Notes: generated by a model not told the origin, from the letters alone. Numbered from the stretch's first letter, positions 1-8,513 are shown. The stretch: 64,000 nt of DNA from Rossellomorea pakistanensis (GCF_016908495.1 NZ_JAFBDZ010000007.1:1-64000); one strand, 5' to 3'. Numbers and translations: made by a program.

Positions 1-104
1 GACTTGCTCATTTGTGTAAGAACCATGTTCTTACGTTGTAAATCTTTTAGAATTAACGTTGACGTTTTGTCTTGTTCAGTTTTCAAGGTTCAATAAGGTA
101 ATAT
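1..104 (-). other. probable leader of a 16S rRNA gene lying beyond the left edge
   Basis: On the minus strand, just after the tRNA-Gly gene, the sequence contains CCTTGAAAACTGAACAA and ends in TGAGCAAGTC at the window edge. This wording is typical of the antitermination and processing leader that precedes 16S rRNA in Bacillus. The tRNA cluster would therefore be the head of a tRNA-16S-23S-5S operon. The rRNA gene itself is not in the window, so this is an inference from the leader. Confidence 0.6.
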
Positions 105-178
105 TGGAGCGGGTGAAGGGAATCGAACCCTCATCATCAGCTTGGAAGGCTGAGGTTTTACCACTAAACTACACCCGC
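105..178 (-). tRNA. tRNA-Gly (anticodon TCC)
   Basis: The minus strand folds as a tRNA: it starts GCGGGTGTAG, has the anticodon loop CTTCCAA and the T-loop GGTTCGATTCC, and ends in an encoded CCA. It is the last tRNA before the 16S-type leader. Confidence 0.96.
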
Positions 179-191
179 ATATTAAATTCAC

Positions 192-268
192 TGGTCGGGA
201 AGACAGGATTCGAACCTGCGACCCCTTGGTCCCAAACCAAGTGCTCTACCAAGCTGAGCTACTTCCCG
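192..268 (-). tRNA. tRNA-Pro (anticodon TGG)
   Basis: The minus strand starts CGGGAAGTAGCTCAGC, has the anticodon TGG between CTTGGTT and GACCAAG arms, the T-loop GGTTCGAATCC, and an encoded CCA. Confidence 0.96.
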
Positions 269-326
269 ATATGGCTAGAGTTAGTAGCGAATCAGTATCA
301 GCTTCGCACACTAGTTAGATTAGGAG

Positions 327-403
327 TGGCGCGCCCGAGAGGAGTCGAACCCCTAACCTTTTGATCCGTAGTCAAACGCTCTATCCAATTGAGCTACGGG
401 CGC
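327..403 (-). tRNA. tRNA-Arg (anticodon ACG)
   Basis: The minus strand starts GCGCCCGTAGCTCAATTGG, has the anticodon ACG and ends in an encoded CCA. The wobble adenosine is expected to be edited to inosine, so it would read CGC. That is the likely specifier codon of the T-box before argS at 44515. Confidence 0.96.
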
Positions 404-420
404 ATAAATTAATGTTTGGT

Positions 421-506
<86 letters not shown>

Positions 507-524
507 GTAAAAGCGACATTCACT

Positions 525-553
525 ATGTTACATCTTATATTAATTTATGTCAA
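525..553 (-). promoter_or_regulatory. internal sigma-A promoter in the tRNA cluster
   Basis: On the minus strand a -35 TTGACA (548-553) is followed after 17 nt by a -10 TAACAT (525-530). The stretch upstream of the -35 is an A/T tract (TTTTTTAAAAAAAG) resembling an UP element. It would drive Leu(GAG)-Arg-Pro-Gly and the expected rRNA operon. Confidence 0.7.
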
Positions 554-575
554 CAACTTTTTTTAAAAAATTAAA

Positions 576-657
576 TGCGGGTGAAGGGACTTGAACCCCC
601 ACGCCTTGCGGCGCCAGATCCTAAGTCTGGTGCGTCTGCCAATTCCGCCACACCCGC
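576..657 (-). tRNA. tRNA-Leu (anticodon TAG), CCA not encoded
   Basis: This is a class II tRNA on the minus strand starting GCGGGTGTGGCGGAATTGG with anticodon TAG. The acceptor stem ends CACCCGC-A and is followed by TTT rather than CCA. It is the last gene before the next promoter, and a CCA-adding enzyme would be needed to mature it. Confidence 0.95.
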
Positions 658-671
658 GTATTCAATACAAA

Positions 672-747
672 TGGTGAGCCATGAAGGACTCGAACCTTCG
701 ACCCTCTGATTAAAAGTCAGATGCTCTACCAACTGAGCTAATGGCTC
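672..747 (-). tRNA. tRNA-Lys (anticodon TTT)
   Basis: The minus strand starts GAGCCATTAGCTCAGTTGG, has the anticodon TTT and ends with an encoded CCA. Confidence 0.96.
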
Positions 748-752
748 ATTAA

Positions 753-827
753 TGGCTGGGCTAGCTGGATTCGAACCAACGCATGACGGAGTCAAAGTCC
801 GTTGCCTTACCGCTTGGCTATAGCCCA
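753..827 (-). tRNA. tRNA-Gln (anticodon TTG)
   Basis: The minus strand starts TGGGCTATAGCCAAGCGG, has the anticodon TTG and ends with an encoded CCA. Confidence 0.96.
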
Positions 828-859
828 ATGTTGTACTCGTTTTTGAAGACGAGGATTCT

Positions 860-888
860 ATATTAACATCACAAGAAGTCGAAGTCAA
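860..888 (-). promoter_or_regulatory. internal sigma-A promoter in the tRNA cluster
   Basis: On the minus strand TTGACT (883-888), a 17-nt spacer and TAATAT (860-865) lie upstream of tRNA-Gln. They are preceded by the A/T tract AAAAAAAGTTA, an arrangement like that of Bacillus rRNA promoters. Confidence 0.65.
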
Positions 889-914
889 TAACTTTTTTTA
901 AAAAAATAACATTA

Positions 915-986
915 TGACCCGTACGGGATTCGAACCCGTGTTACCGCCGTGAAAGGGCGGTGTCTTAACCGCTTGACCAACGGGCC
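915..986 (-). tRNA. tRNA-Glu (anticodon TTC), CCA not encoded
   Basis: The minus strand starts GGCCCGTTGGTCAAGCGG and has the anticodon TTC. The acceptor stem ends GGGTC-A and is followed by TAA, so CCA is not encoded. Like tRNA-Leu(TAG), it is the last gene before an internal promoter. Confidence 0.94.
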
Positions 987-1003
987 ATGTTCAAGATCAT
1001 ACA

Positions 1004-1094
1004 TGGCGGAGAAGGAGGGATTTGAACCCTCGCGCCGCTTACACGACCTACACCCTTAGCAGGGGCGCCTCTTCAGCCACTTGAGTACTTCTCC
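1004..1094 (-). tRNA. tRNA-Ser (anticodon GCT)
   Basis: This is a class II tRNA of 91 nt on the minus strand. It starts GGAGAAGTACTCAAGTGG, has the anticodon GCT, a long variable arm and an encoded CCA. Confidence 0.96.
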
Positions 1095-1103
1095 TCAAAA
1101 AAA

Positions 1104-1178
1104 TGGCTCCGCAGGCAGGATTCGAACCTGCGACCGATCGGTTAACAGCCGATAGCTCTACCACTGAGCTACTGCGGA
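1104..1178 (-). tRNA. tRNA-Asn (anticodon GTT)
   Basis: The minus strand starts TCCGCAGTAGCTCAGTGG, has the anticodon GTT and ends with an encoded CCA. It is the first gene of the cluster, about 53 nt after the promoter. Confidence 0.96.
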
Positions 1179-1230
1179 ATAATTTAGAAGCAGTTGATAA
1201 ATCTTCGCAGTATTTGCTGCGACTCTTAGA

Positions 1231-1259
1231 ATTATATAACCCTTTAGACCCTTTGTCAA
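1231..1259 (-). promoter_or_regulatory. main sigma-A promoter of the tRNA cluster
   Basis: The minus strand has a perfect consensus: TTGACA (1254-1259), a 17-nt spacer and TATAAT (1231-1236), upstream of tRNA-Asn. Confidence 0.88.
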
Positions 1260-1290
1260 TGAGTTTTTATTCAAATTCTTTTAAGGTATT

Positions 1291-1752
1291 TTAACTTTTA
1301 TTTTCCTTAGTTATTTTTAATTTCCCTCCACATTTTCCACAAACATACCTAGCTGTATTGATCCTCTTCTTTCTCTTAAAGAGTAACTGACATGATTGAC
1401 AGGTGTAATAAATTACTTTCCTGTTAGATGTTGTTTTAGTTAATGGACTACAGAATCTAGGTGCTCCTACTCGATTTAATAGTTCTTTGAAATCACGGTC
1501 TCGATGCTGATAACCTTTCCCTTCTAAATGAAGATGATAGTGACATAACTCATGTTTAATAATTCCAGAGATCTCTTGTTCTCCGTATTCATCCAAATAC
1601 TTTTTGTTAATTTCTATATTATGAGACCTCAGCAGATACCTCCCCCCTGTTGTTCTCAAACGCAAATTAAAATATGCTTGATGCCGAAATGGTTTATGGA
1701 AGTATTGAAGGGAAAGTCGTTCCACTAAGGACTGCAACTCGTTGTTCTCCAA
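1291..1752 (-). CDS. ydcK: SprT-like zinc metalloprotease-fold protein
   Basis: The product is a SprT-family protein of about 153 residues with the metalloprotease motif KHELCHYH (HExxH type) near the middle and a C-terminal zinc ribbon made of two CxxC pairs (YTCQSC and YVCGKC). The family is related to Spartan proteases, but the bacterial role is not settled. I place the start at the TTG at 1752, because AAGGAGG sits 8 nt upstream of it. An upstream in-frame ATG at 1779 has no ribosome binding site and would place that AAGGAGG inside the gene. B. subtilis has the same neighbour order (ydcK, cmpA, tex). Confidence 0.85.
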   Translation of the reverse strand: MENNELQSLVERLSLQYFHKPFRHQAYFNLRLRTTGGRYLLRSHNIEINKKYLDEYGEQEISGIIKHELCHYHLHLEGKGYQHRDRDFKELLNRVGAPRFCSPLTKTTSNRKVIYYTCQSCQLLFKRKKRINTARYVCGKCGGKLKITKENKS

Positions 1753-1832
1753 TATTAAAGCCTCCTTACTTACGAACATGACAACCTATTTTAACATATA
1801 GTAGTGATAACCCATTAAAAGGAGGAGAATTC

Positions 1833-1946
1833 ATGCCTAATTGGCTTCAAAAACAAATGAGGAAGGCGTACTTAGAAAAGGACCGTTACCAAATTAAATT
1901 ACTAAACCAATGTTGGTTTTTCTATAGAAAGAAGCACTGTTCATAG
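1833..1946 (+). CDS. cmpA: cortex morphogenetic protein CmpA (37 aa)
   Basis: This small gene encodes MPNWLQKQMRKAYLEKDRYQ followed by an IKLLNQCWFFYRKKHCS tail. It closely resembles B. subtilis CmpA, which acts in the mother cell with ClpXP to remove SpoIVA when coat assembly fails and so controls cortex formation. The ribosome binding site AAAGGAGGAG is ideally placed. It lies between the sprT-like gene and tex, as in B. subtilis. A CATATAGT element at about 1795 is a possible sigma-E -10 box, but I see no convincing -35. Confidence 0.92.
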   Translation: MPNWLQKQMRKAYLEKDRYQIKLLNQCWFFYRKKHCS

Positions 1947-2042
1947 GAAAAAGTGGAATGTCTAGCTGGTATAGAGAAGTTCCAATCAAGGTAACAACTA
2001 TAGCCACTTTCCCTGTTCCCACGCCCTATGGGAAACAGGAAT

Positions 2043-2093
2043 AAAAGAAGACAAGCCTCTAGAAAGAAAATTCCCTTTCCAGACAGCTTGTCT
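2043..2093 (-). terminator. probable terminator of tex
   Basis: On the minus strand AGACAAGC pairs with GCTTGTCT across a long loop and is followed by TCTTTTATT. A second, imperfect hairpin at 2012-2039 (CCTGTTCCC/GGGAAACAGG) may end cmpA on the plus strand. Confidence 0.45.
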
Positions 2094-2131
2094 CGTGACT
2101 TCGACTAGCTTTTTAACTAGATTAAAAAATT

Positions 2132-4309
2132 TTATTGATCTTTAGGAGCTAACATCGTAAGGGAGACTCTCCCCTTTTGAATTTCTACTCCTTCTACCCA
2201 TACGGATACGACATCGCCAACTGAAACCACATCTAATGGATGTTTCACGAACCCTTTTTTCAATTTTGAAATATGAACAAGACCGTCTTGTTTGACTCCA
2301 ATATCTACGAATGCTCCAAAATCCACTACATTTCTAACTGTCCCTTGAAGCTCCATTCCTTGTTTAAGGTCCTCCATTTTCAGTACATCAGTTTTAAGAA
2401 GAGGTTTTGATAATTCATCCCTTGGATCCCGACCAGGACGAACTAGTGCGTCCATGATGTCTTTTAAAGTTAGTTCCCCAATCTTTAGTTCCTCTGCAAG
2501 TTCTTTTTGATTAACATTTTCCAATCGGTTTTTAAATTCGTTGCTTCCAAGTTCATTTGCATTTAATCCTACTCGATTTAGAAGATTACGAACGGCATCA
2601 TAATTCTCTGGATGAATCGGGGTTCTGTCTAATGGTTCATCCCCGTCGACTATTCTTAGAAAACCGATACATTGTTCATACGTTTTCGCTCCTAAGCGAG
2701 GGATCCCTTTGAGTTGTTGACGAGATGTGAATCTTCCTTCTTCTTCTCGTTTATTCACTATATTGTTCGCAACAGTCTTGGAAATGCCCGCTACATATTG
2801 AAGGAGTGAAGAGGAGGCAGTATTCGCATTTACCCCCACTTGGTTTACAACCGTTTCTACAACAAAGGTTAGAGACTCATTCAGCTTTTTTTGTGACACA
2901 TCATGTTGGTATTGACCGACTCCAACTGATTTTGGATCAATTTTCACTAATTCTGCCAGCGGGTCTTGAAGCCTTCTTGCTATAGACACAGCACTTCTTT
3001 CTTCGACTTGTAAATTTGGAAACTCTTCTCTTGCAATATCTGACGCTGAATAAACACTTGCTCCCGCTTCATTAACAATAATATAAGAAACTTCAGTAGG
3101 AATCTCTTTTAATATATCAACAACAAATTGTTCTGTTTCCCTTGAAGCTGTTCCATTTCCAATGGCAACAATCTCAATATTGTATTTTGTAATCGTGTTT
3201 TTTACAGTTGTAATCGCTTCTTCTTTCTTCGCTTTTGGTGGATGCGGGTAGATAACATTAATGTTCATCATTTTTCCCGTCTCATCTACCACTGCCAGCT
3301 TACAACCCGTTCGGTAAGCAGGGTCCACACCCAACACCATTTTGCCTTTTAAAGGGGGGCTTAGTAATAGCTTTCTAAGGTTTTCTGAGAATATATGTAT
3401 GGCTTGGTCTTCGGCTGTCACCGTTAGTTCATTTCTAATTTCTCTTTCAATTGATGGTTGAATAAGCCTTTTATACCCATCTTCTAACGCTTCACTTACA
3501 GCACCGGCAACTGTCGATCTTTCATTTTTTATTACCTTTTTATTTAAGTATCTAATCATTTCCTCTTCGTTAGGCTGTATCGATACTCTTATAATCTCTT
3601 CTTTCTCACCACGATTTACCGCTAGAATTCTATGAGGAACAATTTTATTCACAGGTTCGCTGTATTCGTAATACATTTCATATACATTTTTTTCATCTTG
3701 ATCTTGATTCTTAACCTTTGTTTCAAGAATGCCTTTACGGAAGGTTTGGTTGCGAATCCATTCTCTATACATGGCATCGTCTGCGACAATTTCAGCAATA
3801 ATATGCTGTGCACCAGTAATAGCTTCTTCAATCGTTGAAACTTCCTTCTCCTCTGAAAGGTATCGGTGAGCTTCCTCCGCTAAGCTACCTTCTACAGGAA
3901 ATCCCAACATCCAGTTTGCAAGTGGCTCTAATCCCTTTTCCTTAGCAACCGTCGCTTTTGTTCTTCTTTTTTGTTTATATGGGCGATAGAGATCTTCTAC
4001 TGTTTGTAATTTATCAGCGTTCACTATTTTCGTCTTTAATTCCTCTGTTAATTTACCTTGTTCCTCTATTAAACGGAGGACCTCCGTTTTTCTTTGTTCG
4101 AGGTTTTGAATATATGTCCAATTCTCCATAATAGAACGGATTTGAACTTCATCCATCGCCCCAGTTAATTCTTTACGGTAACGCGCAATAAACGGAACAG
4201 TATTTCCTTCTTCTAATAGTTGAATAACATTAACAATTTGTTTTTTATTTAGTCCTAACTCATTCGAAATTCGTTGAATTAAATGATCTTTTTCTAGAAC
4301 CTGAACCAC
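2132..4309 (-). CDS. tex: Tex family RNA-binding transcription accessory protein
   Basis: At 725 residues this matches the usual length of Tex. It shows the N-terminal helical domain (NTVPFIARYRKELTG at about 36-50), a YqgF-like RNase H fold (VLGVDPAYRTGCKLAV), helix-hairpin-helix motifs (LLQYVAGISKTVANNIV and GIPRLGAKTYEQCIGFLR) and a C-terminal S1 domain (GTVRNVVDFGAFVDIGV). The family binds RNA and associates with RNA polymerase. The start is GTG with GGAGG 7 nt upstream. It is transcribed on the same strand as the upstream sigma-B operon but is separated from it by a terminator. Confidence 0.95.
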   Translation of the reverse strand: MVQVLEKDHLIQRISNELGLNKKQIVNVIQLLEEGNTVPFIARYRKELTGAMDEVQIRSIMENWTYIQNLEQRKTEVLRLIEEQGKLTEELKTKIVNADKLQTVEDLYRPYKQKRRTKATVAKEKGLEPLANWMLGFPVEGSLAEEAHRYLSEEKEVSTIEEAITGAQHIIAEIVADDAMYREWIRNQTFRKGILETKVKNQDQDEKNVYEMYYEYSEPVNKIVPHRILAVNRGEKEEIIRVSIQPNEEEMIRYLNKKVIKNERSTVAGAVSEALEDGYKRLIQPSIEREIRNELTVTAEDQAIHIFSENLRKLLLSPPLKGKMVLGVDPAYRTGCKLAVVDETGKMMNINVIYPHPPKAKKEEAITTVKNTITKYNIEIVAIGNGTASRETEQFVVDILKEIPTEVSYIIVNEAGASVYSASDIAREEFPNLQVEERSAVSIARRLQDPLAELVKIDPKSVGVGQYQHDVSQKKLNESLTFVVETVVNQVGVNANTASSSLLQYVAGISKTVANNIVNKREEEGRFTSRQQLKGIPRLGAKTYEQCIGFLRIVDGDEPLDRTPIHPENYDAVRNLLNRVGLNANELGSNEFKNRLENVNQKELAEELKIGELTLKDIMDALVRPGRDPRDELSKPLLKTDVLKMEDLKQGMELQGTVRNVVDFGAFVDIGVKQDGLVHISKLKKGFVKHPLDVVSVGDVVSVWVEGVEIQKGRVSLTMLAPKDQ

Positions 4310-4397
4310 CTTATTACCTCCATCCTTTACAATCTATTTCAGTTTACCATAACTGATTATCCTATTTCTTATCTCTATTGAATTGGTTGAATATAAA

Positions 4398-4423
4398 GAA
4401 GCCTACTCTTTAGAGTAAGCTTC
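4398..4423 (-). terminator. terminator of the sigma-B operon, overlapping the rsbX stop codon
   Basis: On the minus strand GAAGCTTACTCT pairs with AGAGTAGGCTTC and is followed by TTTATATT. The stem begins inside the last codons of rsbX and the TAA lies in the loop region. Confidence 0.75.
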
Positions 4424-5006
4424 CTGCAATATAGGTAGTATCGTCAGATTTCACAGATAAACGCTGACTAATCTCATCCATGATTCCTGTAAGGGACTTC
4501 TTATATTGGAGTAAAGACTTTGTGCTTGTGATATTTAAGCCGTCAGAGTGGATTAAAAATTTTGAGTTTCTTTGGTATGAAAAGCGTTGAGTGCGGAATG
4601 ATTGAGGTCTCCCGGAAAGATACCCGGTTACGGGAAGAGGATAAGTCATTTTTCCATCTGGTGAATATAGATAGAATCGAATATTCCCTACGCAGCTATA
4701 GACAAATTCTCCTGCCCTAAAGTACGCCTTAATAATGGCAACAGCAGCACCCCTTTTATGAAGAAGAGCTTCATTACAAAACCTCATTAGTGTATCTACA
4801 TCTTGATCGTGATGTTTTTCAACCATTTCCGCCACTGCGTTTGAAGATTCATACGCAAATTTCCCGCTGCCTAATCCGTCAGCTAAAACACATACAAAAT
4901 AATCTTCAGTAGCCGTTAAGAAGTAGCTATCTCCATTATATCTGTTCCCGTCTTTAGAGGTTTGTTTTGCAAAGACTTCGATATGATTCTTTAAAAGGTG
5001 CGTCAT
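4410..5006 (-). CDS. rsbX: RsbX, serine phosphatase (negative regulator of sigma-B)
   Basis: This is a PP2C-type phosphatase of 198 residues that dephosphorylates RsbS and RsbR and resets the stressosome. Metal-binding signatures are visible in NGDSYF and VLADGLGSGKFA, with SDDTTYIAG near the C-terminus. The start is taken at the ATG one base after the sigB stop (TAAGATG), giving a length like B. subtilis RsbX and suggesting translational coupling. It is the last gene of the operon. Confidence 0.93.
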   Translation of the reverse strand: MTHLLKNHIEVFAKQTSKDGNRYNGDSYFLTATEDYFVCVLADGLGSGKFAYESSNAVAEMVEKHHDQDVDTLMRFCNEALLHKRGAAVAIIKAYFRAGEFVYSCVGNIRFYLYSPDGKMTYPLPVTGYLSGRPQSFRTQRFSYQRNSKFLIHSDGLNITSTKSLLQYKKSLTGIMDEISQRLSVKSDDTTYIAGSLL

Positions 5007-5007
5007 C

Positions 5008-5796
5008 TTATAAGCTCTCCGTGTTAAGCTCGGAGTGGATTGCATCCTTTAATTTCTCCACAGCTCTCCTTTGAAGTCTTGATACATGCATCTGGGAGAT
5101 CCCTAGTTTCTCACCAGCATCTTTTTGACTGAGATTGTCCAAAAAGGTGTATTGAATAATGAGTTTTTCACGTTCAGAAAGGACGTGTAAAACCTTCTCA
5201 AGTACAAGTCTTTGGTCGACCTTCTCATAACCGCCATCTACATCCCCAACAATATCCAGAAGAGTGACCGTACTACCTTCAGAATCAGCCTCAATGGAAT
5301 GGTCAACAGATAGGGCTTGATAGCTTTTCCCCATTTCCATCGCTTCCAAGACCTCTTCCTCTGTTACCTCTAAGTGGTCTGCAATTTCCTCGACTCGAGG
5401 TGAACGCTCGAGCTGGTTTGTTAATTCTTCTACAGTAGATTTAATCTTTGGGCCCAGTTCTTTTATCCTTCTTGGAACATGGACACTCCATGTTTTGTCC
5501 CTAAGAAATCGTTTAATCTCTCCTACAATTGTTGGAATAGCAAATGCTTCAAACGTTTTCCCATAAGAATCATCATACCTGCGAATGGCACCAAGTAATC
5601 CTATCATTCCTACCTGTGCGATATCCTCATGATAAGATTTACCTCTTGAGTATTTGCGAGCAATAGATTCCACTAAATTTCGATAGTGATGAACAAGATG
5701 ATCCTGGGCTATTTCGTCATTATTTTCTTGGTATTCTTTTATCCAGCTCTTTACTTGTTCTTTCATATTTTGATTAGGTTGAGATAGTTTTGGCAT
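5008..5796 (-). CDS. sigB: RNA polymerase sigma factor SigB
   Basis: This is the general stress sigma factor, 262 residues. It has region 2 (YHEDIAQVGMIGLLGAIRRY, then FEAFAIPTIVGEIKRFLRD), region 3 and a region 4 helix-turn-helix (NLSQKDAGEKLGISQMHVSR). Its coding sequence overlaps the end of rsbW by 23 nt, as is usual for an anti-sigma/sigma pair. It is held inactive by RsbW and released when dephosphorylated RsbV binds RsbW. The ribosome binding site is GTGGAGAGG just before the ATG. Confidence 0.97.
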   Translation of the reverse strand: MPKLSQPNQNMKEQVKSWIKEYQENNDEIAQDHLVHHYRNLVESIARKYSRGKSYHEDIAQVGMIGLLGAIRRYDDSYGKTFEAFAIPTIVGEIKRFLRDKTWSVHVPRRIKELGPKIKSTVEELTNQLERSPRVEEIADHLEVTEEEVLEAMEMGKSYQALSVDHSIEADSEGSTVTLLDIVGDVDGGYEKVDQRLVLEKVLHVLSEREKLIIQYTFLDNLSQKDAGEKLGISQMHVSRLQRRAVEKLKDAIHSELNTESL

Positions 5797-6244
5797 CCCT
5801 CTCCACCTGCTCTCCTTCTAGGAATTTGGTCATAAAGACCGTTACTCCCTCCTTATGATGAACCTTTACTTCATCCATAAGACTCTCAATTAGGTAAAGA
5901 CCTAACCCACCTTCCCTTAGGAACTCTACCGAATTTTCGGCATTATATGGTCCTACTTCTTCACGAGTTTTTTGAAAGTCGAAGCTCTTCCCGTTATCAG
6001 CAACCATGACTTCCAAACGATTATCATATAAAGCGAAACCAACGACCACTTCACCAGTCTCTTCTTTATATGCATGTTGAACAGCATTCGTAATTGCTTC
6101 ACTTGTTGCAATCTTCAAATCTTCAATCGCATCATATGAAAAACCTGCTCTACTTGCTATACCAGATAATGTTAATCTAGTCACTCCAACATACTCAGGT
6201 TTTGCAGGGAGCTTCATCTCGATGTAATCAAATTCTTGCATCAT
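5774..6244 (-). CDS. rsbW: RsbW, anti-sigma-B factor and serine kinase
   Basis: This GHKL-fold kinase of 156 residues binds SigB and phosphorylates RsbV. ATP-binding boxes are visible: the N box ATSEAITNAVQHA, the G1 box VMVADNGKSFD and the G2 box EGGLGLYLIESLMDEV. It overlaps rsbV by 4 nt upstream and sigB downstream. Confidence 0.96.
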   Translation of the reverse strand: MMQEFDYIEMKLPAKPEYVGVTRLTLSGIASRAGFSYDAIEDLKIATSEAITNAVQHAYKEETGEVVVGFALYDNRLEVMVADNGKSFDFQKTREEVGPYNAENSVEFLREGGLGLYLIESLMDEVKVHHKEGVTVFMTKFLEGEQVERDAKTIST

Positions 6245-6573
6245 TCAGCGCCACCTTTTACACCAGAATTTATATTCATAATATCTCCAAGACCCGTAAT
6301 ATCAAACAAGCGTCTTAGCCGATCAGATAACCCATATAAATATAACTGTCCTTCGTTTGAATTCACGGTTTTAAATAGGCCTACAAATACTCCAAGACCG
6401 GTACTATCCATATAGGTAACATCTGATAAATCAACATTTATCGTTTTCCCTTTTTCTTCAGCAGAAGACGATAAGGCTTCGCGTAGTTGCGGAGCAGTAT
6501 AGGCATCTATTTCACCACTAACCTTTACATCGATTACTTGATTATTATCTTTCATATCTAGACTTATGTTCAT
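6241..6573 (-). CDS. rsbV: RsbV, anti-anti-sigma factor
   Basis: This is a STAS-domain protein of 110 residues. The phosphorylatable serine is Ser57 in VTYMDSTGLGVFVG. Unphosphorylated RsbV binds RsbW and frees SigB. The ribosome binding site is AGGTGA. A sigma-B promoter lies directly upstream, so rsbV-rsbW-sigB-rsbX is positively autoregulated. Confidence 0.96.
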   Translation of the reverse strand: MNISLDMKDNNQVIDVKVSGEIDAYTAPQLREALSSSAEEKGKTINVDLSDVTYMDSTGLGVFVGLFKTVNSNEGQLYLYGLSDRLRRLFDITGLGDIMNINSGVKGGAE

Positions 6574-6608
6574 TTACGTCACCTCATTTTGATATCACTT
6601 CAGTACAT

Positions 6609-6634
6609 TTACCCTACTTTCAATAATGGTAAAC
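6609..6634 (-). promoter_or_regulatory. sigma-B promoter before rsbV
   Basis: The minus strand reads GTTTAC (6629-6634), a 14-nt spacer and GGGTAA (6609-6614), which fits the sigma-B consensus GTTTaa-N12-15-GGGTAt. It matches the internal autoregulatory promoter known from B. subtilis. Confidence 0.88.
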
Positions 6635-6730
6635 ATAAGTTAAAGTTGTTTTCGCAAAATGTTGTTACGAATAGAAAAGCAGAAGCAACTTGAACAGCTC
6701 ACGAAACTAATTTCCATTTTTCAATAAAAT

Positions 6731-7741
6731 TTAATGAACTCTTTTTAAAATAATGAGTGTAAAATCATCTCTTAGTTGAAAATGTTGCAGCTTCTCCAAT
6801 TCCTTATAAACTTTTGTAACAATTTCTTGTGCAGGTAGATGAATATTTTTTTCTATATATCCAATTAAGTCTTCCCTTTCAATAAAACCTTCATCTGTTC
6901 GACATTCTGTTACACCGTCAGAAAGCAAGATTATCGCGTCTCCAACTTCCACTCTTTTTTCGTATTGTCTATACTTTGCTTTTTTATCAACACCGAGTAA
7001 AAGCCCTTTTGCATCCAAATCCTCAAATTGCTTTTCTTTAGCATGATAATAAAAACCAGGCTCATGTCCAGCTGAAGCATAGTGTAAAATATTTCTCTGT
7101 GTGTCGAACATACCATAAAACATTGTAATGAACATACTCGGGTCAACATTTTGTTCAACAACACGATTTAAGCTTTCTAATACCATATGTGGAAAAGATC
7201 GATTCTCCGGAAGACTATCCATCGCGTATTTAATCATTGACATGCATAATGCTGCCGGTATTCCCTTTCCGATAACATCTGCAATGGCAACGCTAATGGA
7301 AGATTGATCATCCTGTACAAAATGATAATAGTCTCCATTCATTTTTCTAGCGGGTACACTGATAGCACCGATATCAAGTGATTCAACATTAGGAATACTT
7401 GTACCAAGCAAGGTCTGCTGCATATTGGAGGCTATATCAATTTCCGTATTCAATTCTTGTTGTTTAGATCTTAAGCTTTGATGCTCCCTATAAGCAAAGC
7501 CATAACCAATCATCACCTCAAGAAGGATGTCAAAAGAGTGAAGAATCTTCTCAGAGAGATTCGGTTCCATCTCTTGGATGATACTTCTATGTAAACTGAT
7601 AATTTCTTCAGGGGATATGTTATGTTCGATTGTCTTCCGGCTAAATTTCTGTCCTAAATAAAGTGCCTGTTCATCTTGTTGCTTTAAATAGGTTTCAATA
7701 ATTTCTTTATATTTAAGATCCATTAATTCTCTAAAACTCAT
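6731..7741 (-). CDS. rsbU: RsbU, PP2C phosphatase acting on RsbV
   Basis: This protein of 336 residues has an N-terminal helical domain that binds RsbT (about 1-85), a linker helix (IDIASNMQQTLLG) and a PPM-type phosphatase domain with the metal ligands in MNGDYYHF, VAIADVIGKGIPAA, HYASAGHEPGF, LLSDGVTE and DDFTLIIL. When RsbT binds, it dephosphorylates RsbV-P. Its length is almost equal to B. subtilis RsbU. A gap of about 157 nt to rsbV contains the sigma-B promoter. Confidence 0.95.
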   Translation of the reverse strand: MSFRELMDLKYKEIIETYLKQQDEQALYLGQKFSRKTIEHNISPEEIISLHRSIIQEMEPNLSEKILHSFDILLEVMIGYGFAYREHQSLRSKQQELNTEIDIASNMQQTLLGTSIPNVESLDIGAISVPARKMNGDYYHFVQDDQSSISVAIADVIGKGIPAALCMSMIKYAMDSLPENRSFPHMVLESLNRVVEQNVDPSMFITMFYGMFDTQRNILHYASAGHEPGFYYHAKEKQFEDLDAKGLLLGVDKKAKYRQYEKRVEVGDAIILLSDGVTECRTDEGFIEREDLIGYIEKNIHLPAQEIVTKVYKELEKLQHFQLRDDFTLIILKRVH

Positions 7742-7751
7742 TGCTCTCCCC

Positions 7752-8153
7752 CTAGCGAATCCACTTTATCGCACGAATATCTGTTCCATCTCCCGGGGTA
7801 GACTCGACATTAAATTCATCCATTAAGCGCCTTACTCCTGGCAAACCGGCTCCTAATCCCCCAGATGTGGAATATCCATCCTCCATTACCTTGCGGATGT
7901 CATTAATTCCTGGCCCATTATCTAAAGCAATGATTCGAACACCTTTTTTTCCACTTTCAAATAGCTTTTCAATGCAAATTTGCCCATGACCGGCATATAA
8001 ATAGATGTTTCTCGCAAGTTCAGAGATAGCTGTCGTGATTCGTGCCTGATCAACAGTCCCAAACCCAAGTTCACGTGCCACATTACGACCTAGTTGACGT
8101 GCTGCCACGATGTCCCATTCATTGGTAATCTTTACGCAGGATTGGATTTCCAT
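7752..8153 (-). CDS. rsbT: RsbT, switch kinase of the stressosome
   Basis: This GHKL kinase of 133 residues has the boxes ISELARNIYLYAG, IALDNGPGIND and GGLGAGLPGVRRLMDEF. It phosphorylates RsbS and RsbR in the stressosome and, once released, activates RsbU. It lies 3 nt after rsbS and 10 nt before rsbU. Confidence 0.95.
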   Translation of the reverse strand: MEIQSCVKITNEWDIVAARQLGRNVARELGFGTVDQARITTAISELARNIYLYAGHGQICIEKLFESGKKGVRIIALDNGPGINDIRKVMEDGYSTSGGLGAGLPGVRRLMDEFNVESTPGDGTDIRAIKWIR

Positions 8154-8156
8154 AGA

Positions 8157-8513
8157 CTAGTCCCCCAGTTCCTGTTGTAATTTCTCCAAACCTTTTTCTA
8201 AATCCATAGCGGTTAGGACATCTTCTAAACGAATTCCCAGTTCGATAAGAGTGATAGCAACTGCCGGCTGTATTCCGGTAATAACCACTTTAGCTCCCAT
8301 CAACCTGGACATATTAATCACATCTCCAAGAACTTTTGCAATAAAGGAATCAATAAAGTCAATAGACGTAATGTCTAAAACAACCCCCCTAGCACTTGTT
8401 TCATGGATTTTGTGTAATAAATCTTCTTGAAATTGAAGCGCCGTTTGATCATCTAATTCCCACTGAATCGAAATTAAAAGACAATCATGAAGCTTTAGAA
8501 TCGGAATTCTCAT
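8157..8513 (-). CDS. rsbS: RsbS, stressosome scaffold STAS protein
   Basis: This is a single STAS domain of 118 residues. The likely RsbT target is Ser56 in [16 protein letters not shown]. RsbS and RsbR form the pseudo-icosahedral stressosome core that holds RsbT. It overlaps rsbR by 4 nt (ATGA). Confidence 0.94.
   Translation of the reverse strand: MRIPILKLHDCLLISIQWELDDQTALQFQEDLLHKIHETSARGVVLDITSIDFIDSFIAKVLGDVINMSRLMGAKVVITGIQPAVAITLIELGIRLEDVLTAMDLEKGLEKLQQELGD

Noticed and set aside
59..364. reading frame across the tRNA genes
   Set aside because: It is antisense to tRNA-Gly, tRNA-Pro and tRNA-Arg and is an artefact of open tRNA sequence.
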